A stretch of DNA of 15,507 bases from Chloroflexota bacterium (GCA_018725455.1 QLUN01000008.1:1-15507), one strand, 5' to 3'. Shown: positions 1-6,421, numbered from the stretch's first letter. Notes: a model not told the origin generated them from the sequence alone. A program made the numbers and translations.

Positions 1-629
1 GGCATCCCGGCCACGATCCCGCCGAAGATGATTATCGAGATGCCGTTGCCGATGCCGCTCTCGGTGATGCGTTCCCCCAGCCATACAAGCAGCATCGTGC
101 CCGCCGTGAGGGAGAGCATCATCGATAGCGTGGGGAGCAGGTATTCGAGGCCGACGCCAACGATGGCAGGTGGTATCCCCGGCACCAGGGGCCGACTGAA
201 GAGGACCAGATGCCCATACCCTTGAAGCATAGCCAGGGGGACAGTCAGCCAGAGGGTATACTGCTTCAGCTTGTTTCTCCCTCCCTCTCCCTCTTTAGAC
301 AGCGCCTGAAGTTGGGGAATCACCGGCACCAGAAGCTGCATTATGATCGAGGCGGTTATGTAGGGAAAAATCCCCACGGCGACTATGCTGAAGTTCCGTA
401 GCGCCCCGCCGGTGAAGAGGTCGAGCATACCTAAGAGTGGCATCTCTCCCGCATCGAAAAGCTCACGGAGTGCCCCCGCATTCACCCCTGGCAGCGGAAT
501 ATGGGCCATAAGGCGAAAACTCACCAGAATGCCGAAGGTGAAAAGCAGCTTCCGCCTCAAGTCGGGGTGACGAATGGAGTCCATCACCGCCTGCAGTAAT
601 TTGGGCATCCCGCCCCCGGAGCGTTGCAT
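1..629 (-). CDS. secY: SecY, protein translocase channel subunit (5' part, cut by window edge)
   Basis: SecY forms the membrane channel through which the Sec machinery exports and inserts proteins. My reverse-strand translation is open for 209 codons from the ATG at 629 to base 1, about half of a usual SecY of roughly 430 residues. It shows the first membrane segment ending in HIPLPGV, the plug region (ALRNFSIVAVGIFPYITAS), the KEGEGGRNKLKQYT cytosolic loop, and the family signature GERITESGIGNGISIII near residues 187-201. The start is chosen because a near-perfect extended Shine-Dalgarno, GGAGGTGATC, lies five bases upstream inside the rplO end; a second in-frame ATG at 608 has no comparable site. 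It overlaps the rplO stop by one base (TGATG), implying coupled translation. It closes the spc-type part of the operon, as usual. Confidence 0.96.
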   Translation of the reverse strand, partial: MQRSGGGMPKLLQAVMDSIRHPDLRRKLLFTFGILVSFRLMAHIPLPGVNAGALRELFDAGEMPLLGMLDLFTGGALRNFSIVAVGIFPYITASIIMQLLVPVIPQLQALSKEGEGGRNKLKQYTLWLTVPLAMLQGYGHLVLFSRPLVPGIPPAIVGVGLEYLLPTLSMMLSLTAGTMLLVWLGERITESGIGNGISIIIFGGIVAGM

Positions 630-1075
630 CAGATGATCACCTCCGCTCTTCCCCCAGCACCTTCTATCTTATTCTTAGCCGTCTGTGAGAACTTGTTGGC
701 CTTGACCACTAAATGGTGAGTGAGCTCACCTTGCCCCAGAATCTTGATCGGGTCCCTGAGCCCTTTGAGTATCCCCGCGGATACCAGCACCTCAGGGGTT
801 ACCTCCTCACCCTCAGGAAAGACATTTAATCGATCTACATTAACGATGGCATATTCCGTACGGAAGATATTGGTAAAGCCTCTCTTGTAGGGCAATCGCT
901 TCGCCAGGGGGTTCTGTCCTCCCTCAAAGAGTGGGCGAACCCCGCCCCCGGATCGAGACTTCTGTCCCTTGAGTCCACGGCAGGAATAGGTGCCGTGGCC
1001 ACTGCCGAGGCCACGGCCCACCCTCTTCCGTTTATGTTTGGAGCCCGCCGGGGAACGCAACTCGTTCTGCTTCAA
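629..1075 (-). CDS. rplO: 50S ribosomal protein L15
   Basis: L15 is a 23S-rRNA-binding protein of the large subunit that helps late assembly. The 148-residue product has the glycine- and basic-rich N-terminal extension (SKHKRKRVGRGLGSGHG, then GLKGQKSRSGGGVRPLFEGGQ) and a C-terminal globular part ending AGGRAEVII; the length is typical. The start is TTG at 1075, overlapping the last four bases of rpmD (TTGA). No ATG lies near it, and the N-terminus MKQNELRSPAGS matches the family when read from this TTG. AAGGTGAGG lies just upstream. The 3' end carries the Shine-Dalgarno of secY, so L15 and SecY are probably translationally coupled. Confidence 0.97.
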   Translation of the reverse strand: MKQNELRSPAGSKHKRKRVGRGLGSGHGTYSCRGLKGQKSRSGGGVRPLFEGGQNPLAKRLPYKRGFTNIFRTEYAIVNVDRLNVFPEGEEVTPEVLVSAGILKGLRDPIKILGQGELTHHLVVKANKFSQTAKNKIEGAGGRAEVII

Positions 1076-1275
1076 GCCTCACCTTCCCGTCCGATTTCTT
1101 CCACCTTGACCAAATGCCTGATCTTCCGGATCATGCCGCGAATTTGCGGCGAATCATTATGCTCAACTACGTCGTTCAATACATGAAATCCCAGGGCCTT
1201 AACCGCCCTCTTTTGATTCCGGGCATAACCGATAGCGCTCTTCTTCCAGGTAATGCGCAGTTTAGATATCTTCAT
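1072..1275 (-). CDS. rpmD: 50S ribosomal protein L30
   Basis: L30 is a small large-subunit protein next to 23S and 5S rRNA. The product is 67 residues from the ATG at 1275, beginning MKISKLRITWKKSAIGYARN and continuing with the characteristic LGFHVLNDVVEHNDSPQIRGMI block. A GTG at 1290 would add five residues (MLKLE) and overlap rpsE; I prefer the ATG because family members start just before the K-ITW-KSAIG strand, but the upstream ribosome-binding signal does not decide it (a GAGG lies about 12 bases before the GTG). With the ATG, one base separates it from the rpsE stop; its own stop overlaps rplO by four bases. L30 is absent from some bacterial lineages, so its presence is mildly informative. 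Confidence 0.93.
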   Translation of the reverse strand: MKISKLRITWKKSAIGYARNQKRAVKALGFHVLNDVVEHNDSPQIRGMIRKIRHLVKVEEIGREGEA

Positions 1276-1276
1276 T

Positions 1277-1762
1277 TCAAGTTTTAGCACGCCTGGCTAA
1301 TTCCTCTTTCGGGTCCTTGAGTTCGCTCAGCGCGCGCATAGTCGCCTGAACTACATTGACGGGATTGGAGCTGCCGAGCGATTTGCTCAGGATATCCCTT
1401 ATCCCGGCGGACTCAATCACGGACCGGACTGACTTGCCGGCAACCACCCCGGTTCCGGGGGCCGCTGGTTTGAGCAAGACCTTAGCAGCGCCAAACTTGG
1501 CAGTTATCTCATGAGTGATAGTGCTCCCGTTCATCGGCACCCGAATAAGGTTCTTCCTGGCTACGGCGGTCCCCTTTCTGATGGCTACCGGAATTTCTTT
1601 GCCCTTACCGAGACCGGAGCCTACATGACCCTGATTATCGCCAACCACCACCAGGGCGCTGAAGGAAAGTTTCCGCCCTCCGCCCACCGTCTTGGCTACC
1701 CGTCTGACATGAACCAACGTCTCTGTCAGGCTTAGCTCCTCTGGATCAATTCTTTCATTCAT
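1277..1762 (-). CDS. rpsE: 30S ribosomal protein S5
   Basis: S5 belongs to the small-subunit decoding region and contributes to translational accuracy and mRNA unwinding at the entry channel. The 161-residue protein has the N-terminal double-stranded-RNA-binding domain with the signature VRRVAKTVGGGRKLSFSALV (about residues 19-38) and VGDNQGHVGSGLGKGKEIP, then the C-terminal domain with APGTGVVAGKSVRSVIESAGI. Length is normal. The ATG at 1762 has only a weak upstream purine stretch (GGA about 14 bases away); the spacer to rplR holds a heptad-type hairpin. It lies between rplR and rpmD as in the standard spc order. Confidence 0.97.
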   Translation of the reverse strand: MNERIDPEELSLTETLVHVRRVAKTVGGGRKLSFSALVVVGDNQGHVGSGLGKGKEIPVAIRKGTAVARKNLIRVPMNGSTITHEITAKFGAAKVLLKPAAPGTGVVAGKSVRSVIESAGIRDILSKSLGSSNPVNVVQATMRALSELKDPKEELARRAKT

Positions 1763-1780
1763 GTTTGCTTCAATCCATTT

Positions 1781-1815
1781 TAGTGGTTAGGGGTTATGGG
1801 TTATCCCCTATCCCT
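1781..1815. repeat. Heptad-type imperfect hairpin in the rplR-rpsE spacer
   Basis: Within the 58-base spacer 1763-1820 there are about three degenerate copies of GGTTATG/GGGTTAT followed by CCCC and the complementary TATCCC. Pairing is imperfect: GGGG/CCCC closes the stem and a T-T mismatch interrupts it. I class it with the other heptad hairpins of this window because of the 7-base step and G/C-rich closing runs, but it is the weakest member. It is not followed by a T-run in the transcription direction, so it is not a normal terminator. Confidence 0.5.
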
Positions 1816-1820
1816 CAGCT

Positions 1821-2189
1821 CTAGAATTTTAGTCCCGCTTCTCTAACTGCCTCTGCCAGTGCTTTAACCCGGCCGTGATACTTGTATCCCCCACGATCGA
1901 AGGCAACCTGCTCAATTCCCTTATCCAGGGCCCGCCGGCCCAATAATGCGCCCACGAGTCTAGCATCCTCGGTCTTGGTCTTAGATTGAGTATGTGCCCT
2001 CAACTCGGGATCAATCGAGGAAGCTGACGCCAGAGTCTGCCCCGAGGTATCATCCAGAAGCTGGGCATAGACATACTTCAGGCTGCGGAAAACGCAAAGA
2101 CGAGGCCTCATAGCCGTACCTCGGACCCGCCTTCGAATCCGCAGATGCCGCTTCCTCCGGTTAACTCTGGTATCTACCGCGCTTGTCAT
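1821..2189 (-). CDS. rplR: 50S ribosomal protein L18
   Basis: L18 binds 5S rRNA and, with L5, anchors it in the central protuberance. The 122-residue protein has the basic N-terminus (NRRKRHLRIRRRVRGTAMRP), the RLCVFRSLKYVYAQLLDD strand-loop, and the C-terminal VAFDRGGYKYHGRVKALAEAVREAGLKF block that is nearly diagnostic. The ATG at 2189 comes one base after the rplF stop, so the pair is tightly coupled; a GGAAGG lies about 12 bases upstream in the rplF end. The following gene, rpsE, is separated by 58 bases holding a hairpin. Confidence 0.97.
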   Translation of the reverse strand: MTSAVDTRVNRRKRHLRIRRRVRGTAMRPRLCVFRSLKYVYAQLLDDTSGQTLASASSIDPELRAHTQSKTKTEDARLVGALLGRRALDKGIEQVAFDRGGYKYHGRVKALAEAVREAGLKF

Positions 2190-2190
2190 G

Positions 2191-2736
2191 TTATTTCTTG
2201 GCCTTCCCTGATTTGCCTGCCTTTAGACGCACCTGCTCACCGGAATAGCGTATGCCCTTGCCTTGATAATGGTCGGGTGATCTCAGCGCTCTAATCTGCG
2301 CCGCTACCTTACCCACCAGCTCCTTATCGATCCCTGAGACCATCACCTTATTGGTTCCTTCGACGCTAAATGATATACCCGGTGGAGCCGAGACCTCGAC
2401 AGGATGGGAATAACCCAGTTGGAAGATCAGTTTCCCTCCCGAAACCTGGGCTCGGTATCCCACCCCCACGACCTCCAGACCCTTTTGAAACCCCCCGCTT
2501 ACCCCTTGAACCATGTTGGCGATAATCGTCCTGGTGAGACCGTGAAGGGAACGATGGATCCTACTATCGGTGGGCCTTGATACTATGAGAATCCCATTAC
2601 TAAATTCAATCAACATATCGGGGGGTATGGAACGGCTGAGCATTCCCCGGGGACCTCTGGCGAAAACCTCGCCTCCCTTAAAGCTCATCTCAACCCCTTC
2701 AGGTACCGGTATCGGTCTCCTACCTACTCTCGACAT
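2191..2736 (-). CDS. rplF: 50S ribosomal protein L6
   Basis: L6 sits near the GTPase centre of the large subunit and contacts the sarcin-ricin region of 23S rRNA. The 181-residue product is full length with two repeated domains: MSRVGRRPIPVPEGVE at the start, then GLTRTIIANMVQGVSGGFQKGLEVVGVGYRAQ, and the C-terminal L6 signature around SPDHYQGKGIRYSGEQVRLKAGKSGKAKK. Six bases separate it from the rpsH stop, and GGTGAGAGACG directly precedes the ATG. Gene order S8-L6-L18-S5 is the universal spc order. Confidence 0.98.
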   Translation of the reverse strand: MSRVGRRPIPVPEGVEMSFKGGEVFARGPRGMLSRSIPPDMLIEFSNGILIVSRPTDSRIHRSLHGLTRTIIANMVQGVSGGFQKGLEVVGVGYRAQVSGGKLIFQLGYSHPVEVSAPPGISFSVEGTNKVMVSGIDKELVGKVAAQIRALRSPDHYQGKGIRYSGEQVRLKAGKSGKAKK

Positions 2737-2742
2737 CGTCTC

Positions 2743-3138
2743 TCACCATACATAGCATAGAATTTCGCCGCCAATTCCCTTCCGCCATGCCTCTTTTCCC
2801 ACCATTATCCCCTGGGTAGTAGAGAGAATGGCGATCCCCAATCCGCCATATACCCGGGGGATTTCACCTTTTCCGGCATACACCCTCAGACCGGGTTTGC
2901 TTACGCGTTTAAGGCCTCTCAGCACCGGCTCCTTTTCCGCAGTGTACTTAAGATGTACCTTTATGACCCGCTGCGGTGTATTGCTCGTCAATATCCCGTA
3001 ATCCCTGATGAATCCCTCGTCCTTGAGCACCTTGGCGATGGCGATCTTGATCTTAGAGGAGGGAACCAGGGTGAAATCAGCGCCAACCATATTGGCGTTT
3101 CTGATCCTGGTTAACATATCGGCTATGACATCACTCAT
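2743..3138 (-). CDS. rpsH: 30S ribosomal protein S8
   Basis: S8 is a primary 16S-rRNA-binding protein of the central domain; in Escherichia coli it also represses the spc operon by binding its mRNA. The 131-residue product starts MSDVIADMLTRIRNANMVGA and ends with the conserved GIMVGKEAWRKGIGGEILCYVW (S8 signature G-x-M-x-x-x-E-A). Length is typical. The ATG at 3138 has a good Shine-Dalgarno (TTTGGAGA, about seven bases upstream). The 79-base spacer to rpsZ holds a heptad hairpin. I did not find a recognisable E. coli-like S8 operator by eye. Confidence 0.98.
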   Translation of the reverse strand: MSDVIADMLTRIRNANMVGADFTLVPSSKIKIAIAKVLKDEGFIRDYGILTSNTPQRVIKVHLKYTAEKEPVLRGLKRVSKPGLRVYAGKGEIPRVYGGLGIAILSTTQGIMVGKEAWRKGIGGEILCYVW

Positions 3139-3153
3139 GGTTGTTCTCCAAAT

Positions 3154-3214
3154 TAGTCAATGGTCGATAGTCCCCCTCCCTGCCCCTGGACTGCCCGACT
3201 AGCGACTAGCGACT
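3154..3214. repeat. Heptad hairpin AGTCGCT/AGCGACT in the rpsH-rpsZ spacer
   Basis: The plus strand has TAGTC-AATGGTC-GATAGTC (from 3154) and GACTAGCGACTAGCGACT (3197-3214). The second arm is three copies of GACT separated by AGC, a 7-base period; its reverse complement matches the first arm at 14 of 18 positions. The centre, 3171-3196, is C-rich (CCCCCTCCCTGCCCC). The predicted RNA hairpin lies about 25 bases upstream of the rpsH Shine-Dalgarno and just after the rpsZ stop. Confidence 0.7.
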
Positions 3215-3217
3215 GTT

Positions 3218-3403
3218 TTACCAACTGGACTTCCTCACCCCGGGGAGGTAGCCTTCATTGGCCAGCTTTCGGAAGCAAATGCGGCAGAGCTCAAAATAGC
3301 GCAGATAGGCCCGGGGTCGGCCACAGAGACGGCAGCGATTCCTATGCCTCACCGCATATTTGGGGATTCTCTGAGATTTTACTACTTGAGAAGTCTTTGC
3401 CAC
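3218..3403 (-). CDS. rpsZ: 30S ribosomal protein S14, zinc-binding type
   Basis: S14 lies in the head of the small subunit. This is the short, 61-residue zinc-binding form (type Z) rather than the ~100-residue cysteine-free form: C24-x-x-C27 and C40-x-x-C43 flank GRPRAYLRYFEL, and the protein ends ANEGYLPGVRKSSW as in Gram-positive and thermophile S14. The start is GTG at 3403, supported by AAGGAGAT four bases upstream and by the N-terminus MAKTSQVVKSQ. It follows rplE after nine bases. Many genomes with type Z S14 also carry a cysteine-free paralogue used under zinc limitation; none is in this window. Confidence 0.97.
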   Translation of the reverse strand: MAKTSQVVKSQRIPKYAVRHRNRCRLCGRPRAYLRYFELCRICFRKLANEGYLPGVRKSSW

Positions 3404-3412
3404 AGTATCTCC

Positions 3413-3961
3413 TTATCTAGCGAAGGGCATGCCCATGAGCTCCAAAAGACGTCTCCCCTCCTCATCGGTGCGCGCCGTGGTTACGATAGAAATCTGTAAA
3501 CCCCGAATCTTATCTATTTTAGCATAGTTTATCTCGGGGAAGATAATCTGCTCCTTTATTCCTAAAGAGTAGTTACCTCGGCCGTCGAAGGAATCTCGGG
3601 AGACTCCATGAAAGTCCCTTATGCGAGGGAGGACCGCATTAACCAACCGATCCAGGAAATCATACATCCTCCTGCCCCTCAGGGTTACTACCAGTCCAAT
3701 CGTCATGCCCTGGCGCAGCTTGAAACCAGCTATCGACTTCCTGGCACGCGTAGTCACCGGGCGTTGTCCGGAGATCGTCGCCAGGTCGATAGAGGCTGCT
3801 TCCAGAGCTTTAGGATTCTGGATAGATTCGCCCAAACCGATGTTGAGCACGATCTTCTCCAGACGTGGCACTCTCATTATGCTTTGATACCCCTGCTCCT
3901 TCACCATCCGGGGGGCTATTTCTTGGTGGTATCTCTGCCTGAGTCGTGGCATCTGGGCCAT
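3413..3961 (-). CDS. rplE: 50S ribosomal protein L5
   Basis: L5 binds 5S rRNA and forms the bridge from the central protuberance to the small-subunit head. The 182-residue product (from ATG 3961) shows the conserved VPRLEKIVLNIGLGES segment, SGQRPVTTRARKSIAGFKLRQG, and the C-terminal GNYSLGIKEQIIFPEI motif. The chosen ATG overlaps the rplX stop by one base (TGATG) and sits five bases behind GAGGTGATC, which can pair with nearly all of the 16S anti-Shine-Dalgarno. A TTG one codon upstream (3964) is possible but less well spaced. Confidence 0.97.
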   Translation of the reverse strand: MAQMPRLRQRYHQEIAPRMVKEQGYQSIMRVPRLEKIVLNIGLGESIQNPKALEAASIDLATISGQRPVTTRARKSIAGFKLRQGMTIGLVVTLRGRRMYDFLDRLVNAVLPRIRDFHGVSRDSFDGRGNYSLGIKEQIIFPEINYAKIDKIRGLQISIVTTARTDEEGRRLLELMGMPFAR

Positions 3962-4275
3962 CAATCGATCACCTCATGGCATTTCTTGCATAATCTGACC
4001 TTGCTCCTGTCTTCCAGGAGACGAAACCCCACACGGGTAGGCTGATTACACTTCTTGCAGATCAACTTCACATCGGAGACGTGCAGCGGCGCTTCCCGCT
4101 CGATGATTCCGGCTTGTCTCATCGTGCGCCCGGGTTTCGTATGCCGCTTGATCATATTGATCCCTTTGACTATCAGACGATCATCCTCCGGGATGGAGAG
4201 CAGAACCTTTCCCTTCTTCCCCCGATCCCTTCCCAGGATTATCACCACCTCGTCATTCTTTCGGATCTTTCTCAT
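3961..4275 (-). CDS. rplX: 50S ribosomal protein L24 with four-cysteine C-terminus
   Basis: L24 is an assembly-initiating protein that binds 23S rRNA near the exit tunnel. The 104-residue product has the KOW motif (MRKIRKNDEVVIILGRDRGK, then GKVLLSIPEDDRLIVKGINM) followed by a C-terminal part with C73-x-x-C76 and C96-x-x-C99 around PTRVGFRLLEDRSKVRLC. The spacing suggests a zinc ribbon, known in L24 of several non-proteobacterial lineages. Two starts are possible: GTG at 4278 or ATG at 4275. I chose ATG because GAGG lies seven bases before it. It overlaps the rplN stop by one base and rplE by one base, so L14-L24-L5 form a coupled trio. Confidence 0.96.
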   Translation of the reverse strand: MRKIRKNDEVVIILGRDRGKKGKVLLSIPEDDRLIVKGINMIKRHTKPGRTMRQAGIIEREAPLHVSDVKLICKKCNQPTRVGFRLLEDRSKVRLCKKCHEVID

Positions 4276-4643
4276 CACAGCACCTCGGGGGCCAGCGAGA
4301 CAATCTTCATGAAATTCTTTTCCCGAAGCTCTCGCCCTACGGGACCAAATATGCGGCTACCTTTGGGGTTTCCTCTTTCGTCTAAGATAACCGCGGCATT
4401 CTCGTCGAACCTGATATGCGAGCCATCGCGACGGCCATATGTCTTTACCACCCGGACCACCACCGCCCGCACTACCTCTCCTTTCTTGACCGCAGAACCG
4501 GGTACGGTCTCCTTAACTGAGGCCACGATCAAATCCCCCACCGTCGCATATCTTCTCCCCGTACCTCCAGGGATGCCGAAACACATAATTTCCCGCGCGC
4601 CGGAGTTGTCCGCAACTCTAAGTCTGGTGTATATCTGAATCAT
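4275..4643 (-). CDS. rplN: 50S ribosomal protein L14
   Basis: L14 is at the subunit interface and makes intersubunit bridges; it is also the docking site of the silencing factor RsfS. The 122-residue protein begins MIQIYTRLRVADNSGAREIMCFGI and contains the signature KKGEVVRAVVVRVVKTYGRRDGSHIRFDENA, ending in GPVGRELREKNFMKIVSLAPEVL. It is full length. The ATG at 4643 has no visible Shine-Dalgarno: the bases just upstream are the TAGCGTG-type heptad hairpin. Initiation may rely on coupling to rpsQ, whose stop lies 39 bases upstream. Confidence 0.98.
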   Translation of the reverse strand: MIQIYTRLRVADNSGAREIMCFGIPGGTGRRYATVGDLIVASVKETVPGSAVKKGEVVRAVVVRVVKTYGRRDGSHIRFDENAAVILDERGNPKGSRIFGPVGRELREKNFMKIVSLAPEVL

Positions 4644-4648
4644 GTATT

Positions 4649-4697
4649 TAGCGCGTAGCGCATAGCGTGTAGGGGGTAGGGGCTACCCGCTACCTAC
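4649..4697. repeat. TAGCGTG heptad hairpin, copy 1 (rpsQ-rplN junction)
   Basis: The plus strand has TAGCGCG, TAGCGCA, TAGCGTG, TAG (4649-4672), a centre GGGGGTAGGGG, then CTACCCGCTACCTAC (4683-4697). The arms pair as TAGCGTGTAG with CTACCCGCTA, one mismatch. The second arm lies inside the rpsQ reading frame and encodes its last residues (VGSG) and its TAG stop. The left arm and centre are nearly identical to the copy starting at 6760. Confidence 0.8.
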
Positions 4698-4931
4698 TAT
4701 CCTTTCGGCCACTCTCCAACGCTTTTCCCTGGAGAGGGGTCGCGTTTCGGTAATCTTCACCCTATCACCGACATTACAGGCGTTAGTCTCGTCATGGACC
4801 TTGAACTTCTTACTATTCTCGATGTACTTCTTATAGCGAGGGTGCTGACGGCGCGTCGTAACCATCACCACCACGGTCTTATCCATCTTATTGCTCACCA
4901 CATTGCCCACAATGGTTCGTCTGTTCCCCAT
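4683..4931 (-). CDS. rpsQ: 30S ribosomal protein S17
   Basis: S17 is a primary 16S-rRNA-binding protein of the small-subunit body. The 82-residue OB-fold protein starts MGNRRTIVGNVVSNKMDKTV and carries the signature GDRVKITETRPLSREKRWRV near its end. Length is usual. The last residues, VGSG, and the stop are encoded by one arm of a heptad hairpin, so the C-terminal tail is not conserved family sequence. The ATG at 4931 has no good Shine-Dalgarno; upstream lies the GGTGATT/AATTACC hairpin, with only GTGAT near the start. It follows rpmC as in the standard S10 order. Confidence 0.97.
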   Translation of the reverse strand: MGNRRTIVGNVVSNKMDKTVVVMVTTRRQHPRYKKYIENSKKFKVHDETNACNVGDRVKITETRPLSREKRWRVAERIVGSG

Positions 4932-4940
4932 AACATCACT

Positions 4941-5009
4941 TGGTGATTGGTGATTGGTGATTGGGGTTACCTCGTACCCCTAATTACCAATTACCAATTA
5001 CCAATTACC
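4941..5009. repeat. GGTGATT/AATTACC heptad hairpin (rpmC-rpsQ junction)
   Basis: This is the clearest member of the class. The plus strand has three perfect GGTGATT units (4942-4962), a centre GGGG...CCCC (4963-4980), and four perfect AATTACC units (4982-5009). Arms pair at six of seven positions per unit. In DNA the odd position is a G-T pair on the plus strand; in the transcript it is an A-C mismatch. The four-unit arm overlaps the rpmC end and supplies its last residues and TAA stop (4991). Confidence 0.9.
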
Positions 5010-5191
5010 TCCTGTTCTCGGATCACCGTGTTGAGTCTGGCGATTGTCCTCTTCACCTTATTGAGTTCACGATAGTTTGTCAATTGCTTGGTAGCTGCTC
5101 TGAATCGCAGATTAAAAAGCTCCTGGCGGGAGATCTCAAGCTCTCGCTTCAACTCCTGGTAATTCAGTTTCCGAATCTCGCTTATTCGCAC
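4991..5191 (-). CDS. rpmC: 50S ribosomal protein L29
   Basis: L29 is a small helical-hairpin protein near the polypeptide exit tunnel and part of the docking platform for trigger factor and SRP. The 66-residue product begins MRISEIRKLNYQELKRELEI and has the signature block FNLRFRAATKQLTNYRELNKVKRTIARLNTV. The start is GTG at 5191; an in-frame TAA three codons upstream rules out a longer form. There is no strong Shine-Dalgarno. The tail VIGNW and the stop codon fall inside the AATTACC repeat array and look like repeat-derived sequence added to the usual end, REQE. Confidence 0.96.
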   Translation of the reverse strand: MRISEIRKLNYQELKRELEISRQELFNLRFRAATKQLTNYRELNKVKRTIARLNTVIREQEVIGNW

Positions 5192-5214
5192 TCTTTTATT
5201 CAGCCACAGATAAA

Positions 5215-5265
5215 GTGATTAGTAACTAGCGTTACCCCGCCCACTAATCGCTAATTACCAATCAC
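5215..5265. repeat. Heptad hairpin in the rplP-rpmC spacer
   Basis: The plus strand has GTGATTAGTAACTAGCGTTA (5215-5234), a C-rich centre (CCCCGCCCAC), then an arm ending CCAATCAC at 5265. The reverse complement of that arm reads GTGATTGGTAATTAGCGATTA. The two arms agree at all but two positions plus one inserted base. Units step by about seven bases (GTGATTA, GTAACTA, GCG). The rplP stop TGA (5262-5264) is within the arm. Confidence 0.8.
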
Positions 5266-5690
5266 TCCAATGTGACTATCCTTTGTTCTTTAGTAATCTG
5301 CCGGGTAGAAATAGGAAGTTTATGTGAGGCTAGGCGCAGTGCCTCCCGTGCCATGTCCTCGCGAATGCCGGCGATCTCAAATAGCACTCTGCCCGGTTTC
5401 ACCACTGCCACCCAGTGATCCACCGGCCCTTTACCCTTGCCCATTCTAGTCTCAGGTGGCCGGGCGGTGACCGGTTTGTCCGGGAAGATACGAATCCAAA
5501 CCTGACCTCCTCGCTTGGTATGGTGCACGATGGCCCGCCTGGCGGCCTCGATCTGGCGACTGGTAACCCAGGCTGGCTCGAGAGCCTGTAATCCGAACTC
5601 GCCGAAGTCCACCACGTTGCTCGAGTATGCCTTGCCTTTGCGACGACCACGCTGGCTCTTACGAAATTTTACTCTCTTCGGCTGCAGCAT
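5262..5690 (-). CDS. rplP: 50S ribosomal protein L16
   Basis: L16 organises the A-site tRNA contact and the peptidyl-transferase neighbourhood of the large subunit. The 142-residue protein starts MLQPKRVKFRKSQRGRRKGK, shows DFGEFGLQALEPAWVTSRQIEAARRAI, the signature RIFPDKPVTARPPETRMGKGKG, and the end LASHKLPISTRQITKEQR. It is full length. The ATG at 5690 has only a weak GATGAAAG in front; a 29-base palindromic element lies 13-41 bases upstream. Its stop codon TGA lies in the following heptad hairpin. Confidence 0.98.
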   Translation of the reverse strand: MLQPKRVKFRKSQRGRRKGKAYSSNVVDFGEFGLQALEPAWVTSRQIEAARRAIVHHTKRGGQVWIRIFPDKPVTARPPETRMGKGKGPVDHWVAVVKPGRVLFEIAGIREDMAREALRLASHKLPISTRQITKEQRIVTLE

Positions 5691-5702
5691 CTTTCATCAT
5701 AA

Positions 5703-5731
5703 ACGTAGGGGTTCGATTTATCGAACCCGAT
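5703..5731. repeat. 29-base palindromic element, copy 1 (rpsC-rplP spacer)
   Basis: The element starts ACGTAGGG and has a core inverted repeat GGGTTCGAT, TT, ATCGAACCC (nine-base stem, two-base loop). An almost identical copy with one base changed, in the same orientation, is at 12517-12545. Outside the palindrome both copies share ACGTAG on the left and GAT on the right. No T-run follows on either strand that would make it a standard terminator. Confidence 0.85.
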
Positions 5732-5737
5732 CTTTTA

Positions 5738-6421
5738 TCATTCCACTGACTCGGTGGCAGGTTCCAACACCCCGACCTCGGCTACGCGGCGGGGCTCGGG
5801 GATAAAATTGCCTTTATAAATCCAGACCTTCACCCCAATCTTGCCCGTATTAGTGAGCGCCTCTGCAAGACCGTAGTCAATGTTGGCGCACAGGGTGTGA
5901 AGCGGAACGCTGCCCTGGTGCTCCGTTACGCGTCGAGCGATCTCATGCCCCCCAAGCCTCCCGCCGATCCTGACTTTTATTCCCCTGGCCCCAGCCTCCA
6001 TAGTTTGGGAGATAGCCCGCTTTACCGCCCGGCGATAAGAGATTCTTCTCTCAAGTTGGTCGGCGATATTTCTGGCTACCAGGTAAGCATCGAGGTCTGG
6101 CTCTCGAATCTCTTGAATATTCAGATGAACCTTCTTCATCGTCAGTTTCTGCAGTATCCCCCTCATCTCATCAACTCTTTGACCACCACGTCCGATGACT
6201 ATCCCCGGCCTGGAGGTATTGATGATGATGGTGATTTCACCGGTGCCACGCTCGATCTCCACTCGGGAGATTCCGGCCCTTTGATAGTGAGATTCAATAG
6301 CGCGGCGAACGGCTAGATCCTTGTGCAAAAGATCGGCATAGCTCCCTTTGTCGTGCCACCTGGATAGCCAGGTCTTATAGGAACCGAGTCGGAATCCCAT
6401 GGGATGAACCTTCTGCCCCAT
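5738..6421 (-). CDS. rpsC: 30S ribosomal protein S3
   Basis: S3 lies in the head of the small subunit and, with S4 and S5, forms the mRNA entry and helicase region. The 227-residue protein starts MGQKVHPMGFRLGSYKTWLS, has a KH domain with GRGG loop at 77-80 (GIVIGRGGQRVDEMRGIL), and the C-terminal S3 signature GARGIKVRIGGRLGGHEIARR followed by ANIDYGLAEALTNTGKIGVKVWIYKG. Length is normal. The ATG comes immediately after the rplV stop with no spacer. Gene order L22-S3-L16 is universal. Confidence 0.98.
   Translation of the reverse strand: MGQKVHPMGFRLGSYKTWLSRWHDKGSYADLLHKDLAVRRAIESHYQRAGISRVEIERGTGEITIIINTSRPGIVIGRGGQRVDEMRGILQKLTMKKVHLNIQEIREPDLDAYLVARNIADQLERRISYRRAVKRAISQTMEAGARGIKVRIGGRLGGHEIARRVTEHQGSVPLHTLCANIDYGLAEALTNTGKIGVKVWIYKGNFIPEPRRVAEVGVLEPATESVE

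Noticed and set aside
3986..4060. Cysteine pairs in L24 as evidence for a fused zinc protein
   Set aside because: A four-cysteine L24 C-terminus is a known variant in several bacterial groups, and the length is that of normal L24.
3608..4638. Long plus-strand open frames opposite rplE, rplX and rplN
   Set aside because: They are antisense to well-identified ribosomal genes and lack any recognisable domain or ribosome-binding context.
4941..5009. Heptad repeat as a CRISPR or variable-number microsatellite locus
   Set aside because: Repeat units are seven bases with no spacers and the two arms are complementary, so CRISPR is excluded; phase-variable length cannot be judged from one genome.
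5703..5731. Palindromes and hairpins as intrinsic terminators
   Set aside because: None is followed by a U-run in the direction of transcription, and the genes after them are needed at equal levels.
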